From Pseudomonas vranovensis DSM 16006 (GTDB taxonomy: Bacteria; Pseudomonadota; Gammaproteobacteria; Pseudomonadales; Pseudomonadaceae), in assembly GCF_000425805.1 (NCBI RefSeq), contig NZ_AUED01000001.1:496001-560000 (forward strand): a stretch of DNA of 64,000 nucleotides, read 5' to 3'. Every line of letters starts with the position of its first letter. Positions within the stretch are counted from its first letter, which is position 1. This document shows, one piece after another, positions 35,030 through 47,661 of this stretch. The translations under genes and the position numbers were made by a program. The notes under the pieces were generated by a model. That model was not told the origin of the DNA and made no database searches. It was given only the letters and a program-made list of their open reading frames with translations.

Positions 35030-35044
35030 CGGGGCTCCTGGCGC

Positions 35045-35124
35045 AGCTTCAAGCGGCAAGCTTCAAGCTGCAAGAGTTGATCGGCGCTACAACTGCTTTT
35101 ACTTGCAGCTTGTCGCTTGAAGCT
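35045..35124. repeat. Intercistronic inverted repeat between liuA and liuB
   Basis: The arms AGCTTCAAGCGGCAAGCT... (35045-35074) and CTTGCAGCTTGTCGCTTGAA... (35102-35124) are complementary except for a 7-nt insertion (TCAAGCT) in the first arm and one mismatch. This is a common Pseudomonas repeat sequence. Inside the operon it could reduce read-through or protect the 3' end of the liuA message. Confidence 0.7.
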
Positions 35125-35138
35125 AACCGCTGACTCGC

Positions 35139-36302
35139 TCAGCGGGTTTCGTTGAACAGTTCGCGCCCGATCAGCATCCGGCGAATCTCGCTGGTGCCTG
35201 CGCCGATTTCATAGAGCTTGGCGTCGCGCAGCAGGCGACCGGCCGGGAACTCGTTGATGTAGCCGTTGCCACCAAGGATCTGGATAGCCTCCAGGGCCAT
35301 CTGGGTAGCGCGCTCGGCGGTATAGAGGATCACCCCGGCGGCGTCCTTGCGAGTGGTCTCGCTGCGGTCGCACGCCTGGGCCACGGCGTACAGGTAGGCA
35401 CGGCTGGCGTTGAGCTGGGTGTACATGTCGGCGATCTTGCCCTGGATCAGCTGGAATTCACCGATGCTCTGGCCGAACTGCTTGCGGTCGTGGATGTAGG
35501 GCACGACCAGGTCCATACAGGCCTGCATGATCCCGGTCGGGCCACCGGAGAGCACAACGCGTTCATAGTCCAGGCCGCTCATCAGCACTTTTACGCCACC
35601 GTTGAGGGCGCCGAGGATGTTTTCCCTGGGTACTTCGACGTTGTCGAAAAACAGTTCGCAGGTGTTGGAGCCGCGCATACCCAGCTTGTCGAATTTGTTG
35701 CTGCGGCTGAAGCCCTTGAAGTCACGCTCGACAATAAAGGCGGTGATGCCGTGAGGGCCCTTGTCCAGGTCGGTCTTGGCGTAGATCACATAGGTGTTGG
35801 CGTCGGGACCGTTGGTGATCCAGGTCTTGCTGCCGTTGAGGACGAAATGGTCGCCACATGCTTCGGCGCGCAGCTTCATTGACACCACGTCGGAGCCGGC
35901 ATTGGGCTCGCTCATGGCCAGGGCACCGATGTGCTCGCCGCTGATCAGCTTGGGCAGGTATTTGGCTTTTTGCTCGGCGTTGCCGTTGCGGTTGATCTGG
36001 TTGACGCAGAGGTTGGAGTGGGCGCCGTAGGAGAGGGCGACCGAGGCCGAGCCACGACTGATTTCTTCCATGGCCACCACGTGGGCCAGGTAGCCCAGGC
36101 CGGCGCCGCCGTATTCTTCGGAGACGGTGATGCCCAACAGGCCCATGTCGCCGAACTTGCGCCACATGTCGGCGGGGAACAGGTTGTCCTGGTCGATCTG
36201 TGCGGCGCGAGGTGCCAGTTCGGCGGCGACGAAAGACTGTACCTGGTCGCGCAGCATGTCGATGGTTTCGCCGAGGGCGAAGTTCAGGGTCGGATAACGC
36301 AT
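35139..36302 (-). CDS. liuA: Isovaleryl-CoA dehydrogenase
   Basis: A 387-aa FAD acyl-CoA dehydrogenase, the first committed step of the leucine/isovalerate CoA pathway. Seen: [23 protein letters not shown]-type FAD/substrate segments such as [17 protein letters not shown], and [18 protein letters not shown], whose glutamate matches the isovaleryl-CoA dehydrogenase catalytic base (position differs from straight-chain enzymes). RMLIGRELF ends the protein. ATG 36302 (MRYPTLNF) is the family start; the ATG at 36374 reads through a REP fragment. It is the first gene of liuABCD. Confidence 0.95.
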   Translation of the reverse strand: MRYPTLNFALGETIDMLRDQVQSFVAAELAPRAAQIDQDNLFPADMWRKFGDMGLLGITVSEEYGGAGLGYLAHVVAMEEISRGSASVALSYGAHSNLCVNQINRNGNAEQKAKYLPKLISGEHIGALAMSEPNAGSDVVSMKLRAEACGDHFVLNGSKTWITNGPDANTYVIYAKTDLDKGPHGITAFIVERDFKGFSRSNKFDKLGMRGSNTCELFFDNVEVPRENILGALNGGVKVLMSGLDYERVVLSGGPTGIMQACMDLVVPYIHDRKQFGQSIGEFQLIQGKIADMYTQLNASRAYLYAVAQACDRSETTRKDAAGVILYTAERATQMALEAIQILGGNGYINEFPAGRLLRDAKLYEIGAGTSEIRRMLIGRELFNETR

Positions 36303-36332
36303 GTGGGCACCTTTTTGTTCTTGGATTTCAGG

Positions 36333-36361
36333 AGTATCGCGGGGCAAGCCCGCGGCTACAG
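36333..36361. repeat. Partial REP sequence upstream of liuA
   Basis: GTATCGCGGGGCAAGCCCGC matches one side of the Pseudomonas REP family with a short self-complementary GCGGGG...CCCGC core. It sits in the liuA leader, between the operators and the start codon. Confidence 0.5.
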
Positions 36362-36375
36362 GTCTATCAATCACC

Positions 36376-36390
36376 TTTACGTTAACGTAA
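36376..36390. promoter_or_regulatory. LiuR-type operator, box 1
   Basis: TTTACGTTAACGTAA contains a perfect 14-bp palindrome (36377-36390). It resembles the TTTACGTnnACGTAA-like site of the MerR-family regulator LiuR that controls branched-chain amino-acid breakdown. It is 74 bp before the liuA start and 50 bp from box 2. No liuR gene is in this window. Confidence 0.75.
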
Positions 36391-36425
36391 GCCTGCGGTC
36401 GGTCACTGTCAATCGCGCCATGACC

Positions 36426-36440
36426 TTTACGTTAACGTAA
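36426..36440. promoter_or_regulatory. LiuR-type operator, box 2
   Basis: Exact second copy of TTTACGTTAACGTAA, 50 bp from box 1 and 63 bp before the acyl-CoA ligase start. The pair should coordinate the divergent liuABCD and ligase promoters. Confidence 0.75.
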
Positions 36441-36502
36441 ATATCAGCCAGAGTAGGACCCGCTTGAATCAGTTCCCAGAACAACCACAACAAGGGACCG
36501 CC

Positions 36503-38176
36503 ATGAATCAACCGAGCTATACCCAGGGGCGCCAGGATAAGCCCTTGCTGGCCATGACTATCGGCCAGGCGTTTGACAATACTGTGTCGCATTTTGCCCA
36601 GCGCGAGGCTCTGGTGGTGCGCCACCAGCAGTTGCGCTACAGCTGGCAGCAACTGGCCGACAGCGTTGACTGTCACGCCCGGGCGCTGATGGCCCTGGGG
36701 CTCAAGACCGGCGACCGCCTGGGCATCTGGGCACCCAACTGCGCCGAGTGGTGCATTGCCCAGGTCGCCAGCGCCAAGATCGGCGTGATCCTGGTCAATA
36801 TCAACCCCGCCTATCGCACCAGCGAGCTTGAGTATGTGCTCAAACAGTCGGGTTGCCAGTGGTTGATCTGCGCCGGTGCCTTCAAGACCTCCGATTACCA
36901 CGCCATGCTCGGTGAGCTGTTGCCCGAGCTCGGCGATCAAGTGCCTGGCGAGTTCTGCAGCGAGCTGTTGCCGGCCCTGCGCGGGCTGATCAGCCTCGAT
37001 GCCGCGCCACCGGCAGGCTTCCTGGCCTGGGAGCAGTTGGCAGCCTTGGCGGCGCATACCACCCCGGACGACTACCTGGCCCGCCAGCACAGCCTGCAGT
37101 TCGATCAACCGGTCAACATCCAGTACACCTCCGGCACCACCGGCTTCCCCAAGGGGGCCACCCTCAGTCACTACAACATCCTCAATAACGGCTACATGGT
37201 CGGTGAAAGCCTGGGCCTGACCGAGCACGACCGCATGGTGATCCCGGTGCCGTTGTACCACTGCTTCGGCATGGTCATGGGCAACCTGGGCTGCATCACC
37301 CACGGCAGCACCATGATCTACCCCAACGACGCCTTCGACCCGTTGCTGACCCTGGACACCGTCGCCCAGGAAAAGGCCACCGCGCTCTACGGTGTGCCGA
37401 CCATGTTCATCGCCATGCTCGACCACCCCCAGCGCACCGAGCGCGACCTGTCGAGCCTGCGCACCGGGATCATGGCCGGGGCCACCTGCCCGATCGAGGT
37501 GATGCGCCGGGTGATCGATCAGTTGCACATGAGCGAGGTGCAGATTGCCTACGGTATGACCGAGACCAGCCCGGTGTCGCTGCAGACAGGTCCCGATGAC
37601 GACCTGGAGCTGCGTGTCACCACGGTAGGGCGTACCCAGCCGCAGCTGGAAAGCAAGATTGTCGACGAGCACGGCTGCATCGTGCCGCGCGGCACCATTG
37701 GCGAGCTGTGTACGCGTGGCTACAGCGTGATGCTGGGCTACTGGGGCAACCCCGACGCGACCCTCGAAGCCATCGACCCGGCCGGCTGGATGCACACCGG
37801 CGACCTGGCGACCATGAACGAGGCGGGGTACGTGTGTATCGCCGGGCGCAACAAGGACATGATCATCCGCGGTGGCGAGAACATTTATCCACGGGAGCTG
37901 GAGGAGTTCTTCTTCACCCACCCCGCGGTGGCCGATGTGCAGGTGATCGGTATTCCGGACGAGCGCTATGGCGAGGAGATCGTTGCCTGGATCAAGTTCC
38001 ACCCCGGCCACAGCGTCAGCGAGATCGAGCTACAGCAGTGGTGCAAGAGCCGCATTGCCCACTTCAAGACCCCGCGTTACTTCCGTTTTGTCGACGAGTT
38101 CCCGATGACGGTGACCGGCAAGGTGCAGAAGTTCAGGATGCGCGAGATCAGCATCGAGGAGCTGGCCAGGGGTTGA
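36503..38176 (+). CDS. Acyl-CoA synthetase (AMP-forming) of the liu region
   Basis: A 557-aa ATP-dependent acid:CoA ligase. It has the AMP-binding P-loop [18 protein letters not shown] near residue 210, [10 protein letters not shown] near 350, the TGDLA motif near 435 and the catalytic lysine region [15 protein letters not shown] at the C-terminus. It likely activates isovalerate or another short/medium acid (perhaps from acyclic terpenes) for the LiuABCD enzymes. An AAGGGA ribosome-binding site precedes ATG 36503; an in-frame start at 36464 is further back. It is divergent from liuA with two shared operator boxes between. Confidence 0.92.
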   Translation: MNQPSYTQGRQDKPLLAMTIGQAFDNTVSHFAQREALVVRHQQLRYSWQQLADSVDCHARALMALGLKTGDRLGIWAPNCAEWCIAQVASAKIGVILVNINPAYRTSELEYVLKQSGCQWLICAGAFKTSDYHAMLGELLPELGDQVPGEFCSELLPALRGLISLDAAPPAGFLAWEQLAALAAHTTPDDYLARQHSLQFDQPVNIQYTSGTTGFPKGATLSHYNILNNGYMVGESLGLTEHDRMVIPVPLYHCFGMVMGNLGCITHGSTMIYPNDAFDPLLTLDTVAQEKATALYGVPTMFIAMLDHPQRTERDLSSLRTGIMAGATCPIEVMRRVIDQLHMSEVQIAYGMTETSPVSLQTGPDDDLELRVTTVGRTQPQLESKIVDEHGCIVPRGTIGELCTRGYSVMLGYWGNPDATLEAIDPAGWMHTGDLATMNEAGYVCIAGRNKDMIIRGGENIYPRELEEFFFTHPAVADVQVIGIPDERYGEEIVAWIKFHPGHSVSEIELQQWCKSRIAHFKTPRYFRFVDEFPMTVTGKVQKFRMREISIEELARG

Positions 38177-38181
38177 GGCCG

Positions 38182-38255
38182 TCGCGGGGCAAGTCGAGCC
38201 GTCGCACCGCCGCCCCCACAGCGGTGGGCTTTGTGGGAGCGGGCTTGCCCCGCGA
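38182..38255. repeat. REP palindrome after the acyl-CoA ligase gene
   Basis: Arms TCGCGGGGCAAG (38182-38193) and CTTGCCCCGCGA (38244-38255) enclose GTCGAGCCGTCGCACC and GTGGGAGCGG segments. It belongs to the same family as 1340-1396. It sits between convergent genes and can serve as a terminator. Confidence 0.85.
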
Positions 38256-38259
38256 TCGT

Positions 38260-38421
38260 CTACGCTTTCACCGGCGGCTCGTCACTGGGCGGGTCGCCCA
38301 CGGTGGGTGGCACCGTCGGTGTGACCGGCAATTCATCGGGCTCTTCCTCCGGCACCTCGGGTGGCAGCGTCGGGTCGTCGATATTCGGATCGGGCGTTTC
38401 TGCCGGGATGGGAATGTTCAT
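38260..38421 (-). CDS. 53-aa acidic proline-rich small protein
   Basis: A short gene starting at ATG 38421 after a GAGG ribosome-binding site. The product is strongly acidic and proline-rich (PDPNIDDPTLPPEVPEEEPD, later PVTPTVPPTVGDPP), so intrinsically disordered, with no membrane segment or signal peptide. It stands alone between the ligase and glgE. The clean start, good spacing and low-complexity but non-random composition support a real gene; homologues would settle it. The function is unknown. Confidence 0.6.
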   Translation of the reverse strand: MNIPIPAETPDPNIDDPTLPPEVPEEEPDELPVTPTVPPTVGDPPSDEPPVKA

Positions 38422-38563
38422 GGCCTGACCTCGCAAGGGGGTTATGGATGACGGGCTCAGTTGTTTTCGACTGCACCGGGCGCCAATCGCTCATTTTTTT
38501 TGAACCCCACGCCGCCCATCTGCTCTGAACTCTTACGCCTACCTCGTAACGGAGCAAGGATCG

Positions 38564-40588
38564 ATGACCCGCGATGAGCCCTTCGAAACCGACCGTACAG
38601 CCCCGGCCAATGACCACGCCGACCAGGCCATCAGCCTGTCTCAGGCCCTGCTCGAACCCAGGATCGCGATCGAAAATACCCAGCCTCTGCTCGATGGCGG
38701 CCTGTTCGCGGTCAAGGCGGTGGTGGGGGAGGCGGTGCAGGTCAGCAGCAAGGTCTACAGTGATGGCCACGATGCACTGGCGGTGATGCTCAATTGGCGC
38801 CAGGCCCACAGCCGGCGCTGGCACTGCGTGCCGATGACGTTCGCTGGCAATGACCTGTGGCAGGCCGAGTTCACCGTTATCGAGCAAGGTCGGCACCTGT
38901 TCAGCATCGAAGCCTGGATCGACCCCTTCGCCACGTATTGCCATGACCTTGAGAAAAAATTCAATGCAGGCGTACCCGTGCCATTGGAGTTGCAGGAAGG
39001 CTTGCTGCTGCTTGATCACAATATCGAACGCAGCCAGGGCTTGTTGCGCGAACAGCTGCAAGGGCTGCGCCTGGCGCTGCCAACCCTGACCCACGAAGAG
39101 CAGGTGGCGCAGTTGCTGCATGCCAATACTGCCAGCTTGATGCGCGAAGCCGATCACCGCACCTTCCTGAGCCGCAGTCCGGAATACCCCCTGGATGTGG
39201 AGCGGCGCCAGGCGCTGTTTGCCAGCTGGTACGAGCTGTTTCCCCGCTCGATCACTGACGACCCCGAGCGGCACGGCACCTTCAACGATGTGCATGAACG
39301 CCTGCCGATGATCCGCGACATGGGCTTCGATGTGTTGTATTTCCCGCCCATTCACCCCATCGGCGTACGCCACCGCAAGGGCCGCAACAACGCCCTGCAG
39401 GCCGAGCCCGGCGACCCGGGCAGCCCCTACGCCATCGGCAATGAAGAGGGCGGACACGAAGCCATCCACCCGCAACTGGGCAGCCGCGAGGACTTTCGTC
39501 GACTGGTGGCTGCTGCCGCCGAGCACGGCCTGGAGATCGCTCTGGACTTCGCCATCCAGTGTTCCCAGGACCACCCCTGGCTGAAAGAGCATCCCGGCTG
39601 GTTCTCCTGGCGCCCGGACGGCACGATTCGCTACGCGGAAAATCCGCCGAAAAAGTATCAGGACATCGTCAACGTCGACTTCTATGCCGCCGATGCCGTG
39701 CCGGCCTTGTGGCTGGCTCTGCGCGATGTGGTGCTGGGCTGGGTACAGGAAGGGGTGAAGATGTTCCGGGTCGACAACCCGCACACCAAGCCGTTGCCGT
39801 TCTGGCACTGGATGATCGCCAACATCCGCAGCCAGCACCCGGAGGTGATCTTCCTCGCTGAAGCCTTCACCAAGCCAGCGATGATGGCGCGCCTGGGCAA
39901 GGTCGGCTATTCGCAGAGCTACACCTACTTCACCTGGCGCAACACCAAGGCCGAGCTGCAAACTTACTTCGAGGAGCTCAACCAGCCACCCTGGCGCTAT
40001 TGCTACCGCCCCAACTTCTTCGTCAACACCCCCGACATCAACCCGTATTTTCTCCACGAGTCCGGTCGCGCCGGGTTCCTCATTCGCGCCGCCCTGGCCA
40101 CCATGGGCTCGGGGTTGTGGGGCATGTACTCGGGGTTCGAACTGTGCGAGGCCACGCCGATACCGGGCAAAGAGGAATACCTGGATTCGGAGAAGTACCA
40201 GCTCCGCCCGCGGGACTTCACCCAGCCGGGCAACATCATTGCCGAAATCGCTCAGCTCAACCGCATCCGCCGCCAGAACCCGGCGCTGCAGACCCACCTG
40301 GGCGTGGCGTTCTTCAATGCCTGGAACGACAACATCGTGTATTTCGGCAAGCGTACCGCCGAGCGCGACAACTTCATCCTCATCGCCATCAGCCTCGACC
40401 CGCACAACGCCCAGGAGGCGCACTTCGAGTTGCCGCTGTGGGAGCTGGGCCTGGATGACAACGCCGACACCTTCGGTGAAGACCTGATGACCGGCCACCG
40501 CTGGACCTGGCACGGCAAGACCCAATGGATGCGCATCGAGCCCTGGCACCTGCCGTTCGGAATCTGGCGTATCGAAAAAGCCCTCTAG
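38564..40588 (+). CDS. glgE: Alpha-1,4-glucan:maltose-1-phosphate maltosyltransferase
   Basis: A 674-aa GH13_3 enzyme that extends alpha-1,4-glucan with maltose units from maltose-1-phosphate, in the cytoplasm. Seen: the N-terminal beta domain, FDVLYFPPIHPIG near residue 255, the nucleophile region MFRVDNPHTKPLPFWHW near 395, the acid/base EVIFLAEAFTKP near 425, and the C-terminal GIWRIEKAL. All core residues are present. It is the first gene of glgE-treS/mak-glgB, 13 bp before treS. Maltose-1-phosphate should come from the TreS-maltokinase protein next to it. Confidence 0.96.
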   Translation: MTRDEPFETDRTAPANDHADQAISLSQALLEPRIAIENTQPLLDGGLFAVKAVVGEAVQVSSKVYSDGHDALAVMLNWRQAHSRRWHCVPMTFAGNDLWQAEFTVIEQGRHLFSIEAWIDPFATYCHDLEKKFNAGVPVPLELQEGLLLLDHNIERSQGLLREQLQGLRLALPTLTHEEQVAQLLHANTASLMREADHRTFLSRSPEYPLDVERRQALFASWYELFPRSITDDPERHGTFNDVHERLPMIRDMGFDVLYFPPIHPIGVRHRKGRNNALQAEPGDPGSPYAIGNEEGGHEAIHPQLGSREDFRRLVAAAAEHGLEIALDFAIQCSQDHPWLKEHPGWFSWRPDGTIRYAENPPKKYQDIVNVDFYAADAVPALWLALRDVVLGWVQEGVKMFRVDNPHTKPLPFWHWMIANIRSQHPEVIFLAEAFTKPAMMARLGKVGYSQSYTYFTWRNTKAELQTYFEELNQPPWRYCYRPNFFVNTPDINPYFLHESGRAGFLIRAALATMGSGLWGMYSGFELCEATPIPGKEEYLDSEKYQLRPRDFTQPGNIIAEIAQLNRIRRQNPALQTHLGVAFFNAWNDNIVYFGKRTAERDNFILIAISLDPHNAQEAHFELPLWELGLDDNADTFGEDLMTGHRWTWHGKTQWMRIEPWHLPFGIWRIEKAL

Positions 40589-40601
40589 AAAGGAGTCGAC
40601 C

Positions 40602-43912
<3,311 letters not shown>

Positions 43913-43913
<1 letters not shown>

Positions 43914-46123
43914 TGAATCAACGCAAGCGCGAGGAAGGCGGGCTGGGTCATCGAGACAGCGACGCCCTGGTCAGGGCCGAGCACGCCGACCCGTTCGCCG
44001 TGCTCGGCCCGCACCCGGATGGTGCAGGCGGCCAGTTTGTCCGCGCCTATTTGCCCAATGCCTTGAGCGCTCAAGCCCTGGCCCGTGATGACGGGCGGGT
44101 GCTGGGCGAACTCGAGCAGCAATCGGTGCCGGGCCTGTTCATCGCTCACCTGCCCGAGCACCAGCCCTATGTGCTGCGGATCAACTGGGCCGGAGGCGAG
44201 CAACTGACCGAAGACCCTTACAGCTTCGGCCCGCTGCTGGGGGACATGGACCTTTATCTGTTTGCCGAGGGCAACCACCGTGACCTTTCCGGCAGCATGG
44301 GCGCGCAACTGACACAGGTAGAAGGCATCGACGGCGTACGCTTCTCCGTGTGGGCACCCAATGCCCGGCGAGTATCGGTGGTGGGCGATTTCAACAACTG
44401 GGACGGGCGTCGCCACCCGATGCGCCTGCGTCATCCTTCCGGCGTGTGGGAGATCTTCGTGCCGCGCCTGACGGCCGGCGAAGCCTACAAGTACGAAGTG
44501 CTGGGTCGCGAAGGCATCCTGCCGCTCAAGGCCGACCCCTTGGCCCGCGCCACGGAGCTGCCGCCCAGCACTGCCTCACGGGTGGCCGGCCCCTTGGCAC
44601 ACGACTGGCAGGACCAGGCCTGGATGCAGGTCCGTGGTGAACGTCAGGCGACCCATGCACCGTTGTCGATCTACGAGCTGCACGCAGGCTCCTGGCAATG
44701 CGAGCTGGACGACACCGGTGAAGTGGCGCGCTTCTACAACTGGCGCGAACTCGCCGGACGACTGGTGCCATACATCCAGCAGATGGGCTTCACGCATATC
44801 GAACTGATGCCGATCATGGAGCATCCGTTTGGCGGCTCATGGGGCTATCAGCCGCTGTCGCTGTTCGCGCCGACTGCACGCTACGGTAGTGCAGAAGACT
44901 TCGCCGCCTTCGTCGATGCCTGTCACCAGGCATCCATCGGGGTGATCCTCGACTGGGTGCCGGCACATTTCCCCACCGATACCCATGGCCTGGCGCGCTT
45001 CGACGGCACGGCGCTGTATGAGTACGACAACCCCCTCGAAGGCTTTCACCAGGATTGGGACACGCTGATCTACAACCTGGGCCGCACCGAAGTGCATGGC
45101 TTCATGCTGGCCTCGGCCTTGCATTGGCTCAAGCATTTTCATATCGACGGGCTGCGGGTCGATGCCGTGGCCTCGATGCTCTACCGCGACTACTCACGCA
45201 AAGCCGGCGAGTGGGTGCCCAACCGCCATGGTGGTCGGGAAAACCTCGAGGCCATCGACTTTCTTCGCCACCTAAACGATGTGGTCGCGCTTGAAGCGCC
45301 GGGAGCCCTGGTGATCGCTGAAGAGTCCACGGCCTGGCCCGGGGTCAGCCAGCCGACCCAGCAGGGCGGCCTGGGCTTTGCCTACAAATGGAACATGGGC
45401 TGGATGCACGACACCCTGCATTACATCCAGAACGACCCGATCCACCGTACCTACCATCACAATGAGATGAGCTTCGGGCTGATCTACGCCTACTCCGAGC
45501 ATTTCATTCTGCCGATTTCCCACGATGAAGTGGTCCACGGCAAACACTCGCTGATCGACAAGATGCCGGGTGACCGCTGGCAGAAGTTCGCCAACCTGCG
45601 CGCCTACCTGACCTTCATGTGGACCCATCCGGGCAAGAAGCTGCTGTTCATGGGCTGCGAGTTCGGCCAGTGGCGCGAGTGGAACCACGACAGCGAACTG
45701 GACTGGTACCTGCTCAAGTACCCCGAGCACCTGGGGGTGCAGCGCCTGGTCGGCGATCTCAACCGCCTGTACCGTGATGAGCGCGCGCTGCACGAACAGG
45801 ACTGCCTGCCCCAGGGGTTCCAATGGCTGATCGGCGACGATGCCCATAACAGCGTCTATGCCTGGCTGCGCTGGAGCGCGAGCGGCGAGCCATTGCTGGT
45901 GGTGGCGAACTTCACGCCGGTGCCGAGGGAGCGCTATCGCATCGGGGTGCCCTTTGGCGAGCGCTGGGCCGAGGTGCTCAACAGCGATGCCGAAGGCTAT
46001 GCCGGCACCAACTACGGCAACCTGGGCGAGGTCATCAGCGAGGCTATCCCCAGCCACGGCCAGCCGCAGTCGCTGGCCTTGAACCTGCCACCGTTGGGCG
46101 TGCTGATCCTGCGACCCGCCTGA
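43913..46123 (+). CDS. glgB: 1,4-alpha-glucan branching enzyme
   Basis: A 736-aa GH13_9 enzyme that adds alpha-1,6 branches to the linear glucan made by GlgE. It has the N-terminal domain with [11 protein letters not shown], a CBM48 ([14 protein letters not shown]), [12 protein letters not shown], the nucleophile [15 protein letters not shown], the acid [13 protein letters not shown], and [10 protein letters not shown]. The ATG at 43913 shares one base with the treS stop (TAATG), so translation is coupled. The in-frame extension back to 43853 lies inside treS. Confidence 0.97.
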
Positions 46124-46126
46124 CTG

Positions 46127-46206
46127 TTGGAGCGAGCTTTCCTCGCGCGAGGCCTGTATTGCCTGCACTGGCCTTCGCGGGGCAAGCCCCTTCCCACCGG
46201 CACATA
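46127..46206. repeat. REP-like repeat region after glgB
   Basis: TTGGAGCGAGCTTTCCTCGC and CTTCGCGGGGCAAGCCCC are halves of the Pseudomonas REP family. They lie between the glgB stop and the convergent barrel-protein stop and can form a terminator. Confidence 0.6.
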
Positions 46207-46256
46207 CACTACCTGTGGGGGCTAAAGAACCTTGCCCGTGCAAGACAGTTGCTGCC

Positions 46257-47357
46257 CTACCACCTGACCCGCACACCCAGGTTGCCGATCAGGCCATTCA
46301 AGTCGTTGTCATCCACATCGCTGCTGTAGTCGGCACTGACAAACAGAGCGACCTTGGGCGTCACCCGTGCCACCAGCCCCAATCCCACTTCCACTGTGGC
46401 CGAGTTGCGCCCGCTGCTGATCTTGTCGACCTGGTCCAGGCTTACAGTGTCGGAATGGGAGAAGTCGTACCAGACGTTGGTACGCAGGAAGGGTTCGATC
46501 GGCATGCCGCGCAGGTTATAGCGTGCCGACAATTTGGCCCCGACCCGGCCGGTCCAGTTCGGTTGCTCATCGAAGGCTTGCTGGGTAGCCGCCGGCGTCT
46601 GGCTGCCAGGAAAGAACTGTTGGTTGATCAACTGTGCCTGGGGCTCGATGGTCCAGTTCTCACCCAGGCTGATAGGGTAGCCGCCTTCAACCGACAAGGT
46701 CACCGCATGGCCATTGCCATCCAGGCGCTGGCCGGTTTCGCTGCGCCCGTTGATGTCGAAACGGGTACCCATGGCCACGGCATCCAGGTGCCAGCCCTGG
46801 GCGTGGGTCATGCTCCAGTACACACCCAGGCTTTCACCATCGAGGCTGACGGTGGATTGCTTGTCACCGACCTGGGGCTTGTGCATGCCATCGAAACCAC
46901 TCTGCAGGTTACTGTGGCCAACGAAGAAGCCGGCACGGTGAGTATTGCCACTGCCGGTTTCACGCACGAACAGGTCCGGGCTGATCTGCAGGGTCGGGGT
47001 GCGCGCGTCCAGGCGCGAAGGTTCAGGTGCGCCATTTTTCATCGGTGCCGGGAAGAACTGCGCCCACTGGCTGGCAATGGCATCCCTGGCCGCCGGAGAG
47101 TTGTGCTCGGACATGCGTTCGGAAAATGCATTCAAGGTGTGCAGGCCCAGGCCACTGGCACTGACGGGTACCAGTACCAGCGTGGGTGGCGGCAGGTCTT
47201 GTCCTTTTACCTGGGTTTGCCTCTGCATGAAGCTGTTGAACGGGTCGTTATCCTCCAGGCCCAACGCATGGGTTTCCAACGGGGTTGCAAGAAGCAGCGA
47301 CGTGGAAACCGCATAGAAAACATACTCAAAGCCCGTAGGAGTCGGAGTTTTTTTCAT
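46257..47357 (-). CDS. Orphan autotransporter beta-domain protein
   Basis: A 366-aa outer-membrane protein. The N-terminal signal segment (FEYVFYAVSTSLLLATPLET, cleaved near HALG) is followed by about 80 residues of linker and then about 270 residues of alternating beta strands matching the autotransporter beta-barrel (GYPISLGENWTIEPQAQLIN, EVGLGLVARV), ending in a terminal VRVRW aromatic residue recognised by BAM. The large passenger domain normally in front of such a barrel is absent. ATG 47357 fits the signal peptide; an ATG at 47384 adds nine residues. No partner gene explains its function. Confidence 0.82.
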   Translation of the reverse strand: MKKTPTPTGFEYVFYAVSTSLLLATPLETHALGLEDNDPFNSFMQRQTQVKGQDLPPPTLVLVPVSASGLGLHTLNAFSERMSEHNSPAARDAIASQWAQFFPAPMKNGAPEPSRLDARTPTLQISPDLFVRETGSGNTHRAGFFVGHSNLQSGFDGMHKPQVGDKQSTVSLDGESLGVYWSMTHAQGWHLDAVAMGTRFDINGRSETGQRLDGNGHAVTLSVEGGYPISLGENWTIEPQAQLINQQFFPGSQTPAATQQAFDEQPNWTGRVGAKLSARYNLRGMPIEPFLRTNVWYDFSHSDTVSLDQVDKISSGRNSATVEVGLGLVARVTPKVALFVSADYSSDVDDNDLNGLIGNLGVRVRW

Positions 47358-47661
47358 GGCGGATCTCCTCTGTATTACAGCCAAGGTCCTGGCCTGATGT
47401 CACGGGCTGTAAGACAAAACCAGAGGGCGACCCAAACCAGCAAAAAACAGTTCCTGCCACGCGCCGAAAGGCGCGAGCTAGAGGCTCGGAATAAGGATGC
47501 GGCATTACTTGTAGCTAAGGAGAGGACCGGGCGGGCGTCAAGAAGGCGTTATAGATCTGTTGTCAAGCTATTGGATGCTCCAATTGGCTGAAAATTAACA
47601 ATTATTCACGTTTCATAGTCGCCACGGCTCTTTCAGCCGTGGTGGCTATGCCGAATCATTG
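47358..47661. other. 304-bp gap between barrel gene and EEP gene, with hairpin
   Basis: No gene is seen. A hairpin CCACGGCT (47622-47629)/AGCCGTGG (47635-47642) with loop CTTTC lies just after the EEP gene stop and may terminate it. The remainder is AT-richer and should hold the promoter of the barrel gene. Confidence 0.5.

Noticed and set aside
36377-38011. Minus-strand open frame of 544 codons opposite the acyl-CoA ligase
   Set aside because: Antisense shadow of a strongly supported AMP-forming ligase; the translation has no recognisable domain and is typical of reverse frames in GC-rich DNA.
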